From Chloroflexota bacterium (GTDB taxonomy: Bacteria > Chloroflexota > Anaerolineae > B4-G1), in NCBI GenBank assembly GCA_003648085.1, contig QMOC01000204.1, positions 1 to 5,651 of the forward strand: a stretch of 5,651 nucleotides of DNA, read 5' to 3'. Positions 5,401-5,651 of the stretch are shown piece after piece (position 1 is the first letter of the stretch; every line of letters starts with the position of its first letter). A program made the position numbers and the translations under genes. The notes under the pieces are model-generated. The model searched no databases. It worked only from the letters and a program-made list of their open reading frames with translations, and was not told where the DNA came from.

Positions 5401-5651
5401 CCTGACGGTGACGGTGCTTACACGGTGTCTTGGAGCAGGGCTGACTACGCCACTCACTACGTTCTGGAGGAGGCCACGAACGATGCCTTCACCGGCGGGC
5501 TCGAGGTCTATTCCGGCTCAGGTACCTCCTGTGCAATCAGCGGACGAGGCGCGGCGCGTTACTACTACCGTGTCAAGGCGTGCAACCGGGATTGTAGCGA
5601 ATGGTCCAACGTGGAATGGGTGGACGTATTGTGGGAGGCTGAACCCAATAA
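2422..5651 (+). CDS. Large secreted modular protein: four DUF11 repeats, beta-sandwich, Fn3/PKD-like, BACON-like and Fn3 domains (3' partial)
   Basis: One frame stays open for 1076 codons with no stop and runs off the window. The N-terminus is a signal peptide: MNPKR, a hydrophobic stretch at 6-24, then DGGSGLTNA, with cleavage probably within residues 33-38. Four DUF11 domains follow at about 47-166, 169-284, 288-399 and 402-513. Residues 518-668 look like a lectin- or anchor-type beta-sandwich (QSFVATAPRLRRAGIYIYG, VQLWGDAAG, ARYWLVIDG, GGWVYSYNEGHDW). An Fn3-like module spans about 684-774 (LSWQGGDPDGD, TTYYWAITVTDG), and a PKD-like module 777-866. A BACON-like domain spans about 869-965 (LRLSPTSLFFSAVEG, SASWLGISPLTG, GTYTGTITI). 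Then come YLPVVMR (971-977) and an Fn3 domain (about 980-1070) with YYYRVKACNRDCSEWSNV. These modules serve adhesion, carbohydrate binding or spacing on exported proteins. No catalytic motif is visible. Any enzyme domain or cell-wall anchor could lie beyond the end. Export and modularity are secure; the biological role is unknown. Confidence 0.93.
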   Translation, partial: MNPKRLLPALLLGLGLTLTQLWLLDGGSGLTNAPITSADIHIAAPALLDFDLSKSVFPAGNIAAGGVLRYTIAYTNTGAAPATNVIITDTIPPHTALLSVQDGGLYANGVITWTVGVVPPAGSGAVHFRVQVDKPLAIGTPITNVAHLSSDQTGSLETNITTNTVALMPDFGLSYKSATGVYPIKPGDLITYTVVYTNGGTLDALDVVITDYVPTHTTYVTGGVYADGVVRFDLGGVNMGTGGSVSFSVRINEDTPVGTVITNTATVASHQTLPVTTDPVTTTVIAPALTLRKAVTPTGGARPNTTLTYTLTYTNDGNLDATGVVITEALPVGLVYLSGGDSWDGETLSWTIGTLPIGASGQVTFTAWVTDGVGSVHNRAYLRSDQRGLQSSNVVTTPVLMPVLQVHKTVTPARAMPPNELLTYTLCYTNVGALTATGALLLDPLPEGLDHVAGGVYVETGDVVSFPLGTVLAGESGSVNFTARVSAAQGTTVTNIAQIFYDQLYPATYVSDVPLDVSGSGPFGPIGGANGLDYVAQSFVATAPRLRRAGIYIYGHTIPYPDVRVQLWGDAAGKPDPTQVLLTGDVITDLTGDGRRYFVHPRYPISLTVGARYWLVIDGLVDTVTNGAAGTRYAAGNPYPDGGWVYSYNEGHDWLDGSGDLNVHVEYVSPPRSNAVTTAIINRAPYTPTNPSPPDGATGVPLTQVLSWQGGDPDGDVVTYTLALDTGTPPSVVTTCITTMYDPGVLQPLTTYYWAITVTDGLSLTAGDVWTFTTAAPPTEMTISGPTIGVIGVTYGFTATVGPVTATQPITYIWRATGQSPVTHTDGLSDAVAFTWDTPGFEVITVTVMNAGGMLTSTHTITLTDQPLLRLSPTSLFFSAVEGSAPPPPQSVTISNGGGGQLNWSASKSASWLGISPLTGTAPSTLYVSVDIASLTIGTYTGTITIDGGSGTLDSPQNVWVELRIKSGKVYLPVVMRYWPPIPEAPTLHTISNPDGDGAYTVSWSRADYATHYVLEEATNDAFTGGLEVYSGSGTSCAISGRGAARYYYRVKACNRDCSEWSNVEWVDVLWEAEPN
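2560..3960 (+). repeat. Array of four DUF11 (TIGR01451-type) domains within the surface protein
   Basis: Four consecutive domains of about 112-120 residues begin near 2560, 2926, 3283 and 3625. Each carries the family pattern of a 'LxYTxxYTNxG' strand, then a 'VVITDxLP'-like strand, a Gly-rich turn and a late 'xxNxAxV' strand. Examples are LRYTIAYTNTG, ITYTVVYTNGG, LTYTLTYTNDG and LTYTLCYTNVG. Spacing is regular but the domains are diverged at both protein and DNA level, so this is an old duplication rather than recent tandem amplification. Repeat 4 is the most divergent in the middle strand (ALLLDPLPEG) and contains the only cysteine of the array, C427. DUF11 arrays typically act as stalks in bacterial and archaeal surface proteins. 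Confidence 0.9.
3973..4425 (+). other. Lectin-like or 'choice-of-anchor'-type beta-sandwich domain region
   Basis: Residues about 518-668 follow the last DUF11 domain and differ from it in style. They are rich in aromatic residues and Gly, and start with a 'Y-V-A-Q-S-F' strand. An 'IYIYG' strand, a 'VRVQLWGDAAGKPDPTQVLL' segment and a 'GARYWLVIDG' strand follow. The region ends with 'GGWVYSYNEGHDWLDGSGDLNVHVEY'. I recall this order from beta-sandwich modules on large exported proteins, where a lost-gas-bag-like sugar-binding or structural role is guessed rather than shown. The domain assignment is by resemblance only. Confidence 0.5.
5026..5316 (+). other. BACON-like domain within the surface protein
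   Basis: Residues about 869-965 begin with the 'L-SPTSL-FSA-EG' strand typical of BACON and related all-beta modules. The 'QSVTISNGGGGQLNWSAS' strand pair, 'SWLGISPLTGTAP' and 'VDIASLTIGTYTGTITI' follow, closing with 'NVWVELRI'. In known families such domains bind glycans, mucin or protein partners in carbohydrate-active exported proteins, but many copies are only linkers. The YLPVVMR motif starts six residues after the last strand. Confidence 0.65.

Overview
The window (5651 bp, GC-rich, all genes on the + strand) looks like a chromosomal segment from a member of the Chloroflexota, most likely an Anaerolineae-type lineage. Three protein styles suggest this: a serine/threonine kinase with a long Thr-Pro-rich tail, a modular DUF11/BACON/Fn3 surface protein, and a 'YLPxxxR' motif in that protein. 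The assignment rests on recalled protein styles, not on a marker-gene search, and is moderately secure at phylum level only.

Layout. Positions 2-538 hold the C-terminal half of ruvB, the Holliday-junction branch-migration ATPase; its 5' end lies outside the window. After 22 bp comes a small two-helix DUF2905 membrane protein (561-794), a common neighbour of ruvB in bacteria. A 62-bp spacer carrying a short GNRA-loop hairpin (807-827) separates it from a complete transmembrane Hanks-type Ser/Thr protein kinase (857-2236). The kinase has every catalytic motif, one membrane helix, and a Pro/Thr-rich outer tail built partly from short tandem repeats. A 185-bp gap follows and holds a 60-bp imperfect palindrome (2270-2329). 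From 2422 to the window end runs one uninterrupted frame of 1076 codons with no stop: a large exported multidomain protein with a signal peptide, four DUF11 repeats, a lectin-like beta-sandwich, Fn3-like, PKD-like and BACON-like modules, the YLPVVMR motif and a further Fn3 domain. It is the largest gene here, and its 3' end is missing.

How the genes may relate. ruvB and the DUF2905 gene are probably co-transcribed and represent a housekeeping neighbourhood. The kinase and surface protein are accessory. Both would act at or beyond the membrane, and a kinase-to-cell-surface link is possible but only inferred from adjacency and orientation. No CRISPR array, tRNA, rRNA, transposase or phage gene was seen. 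The most unusual non-coding structure is the palindrome at 2270-2329. I find no strong evidence for a new multi-gene system.
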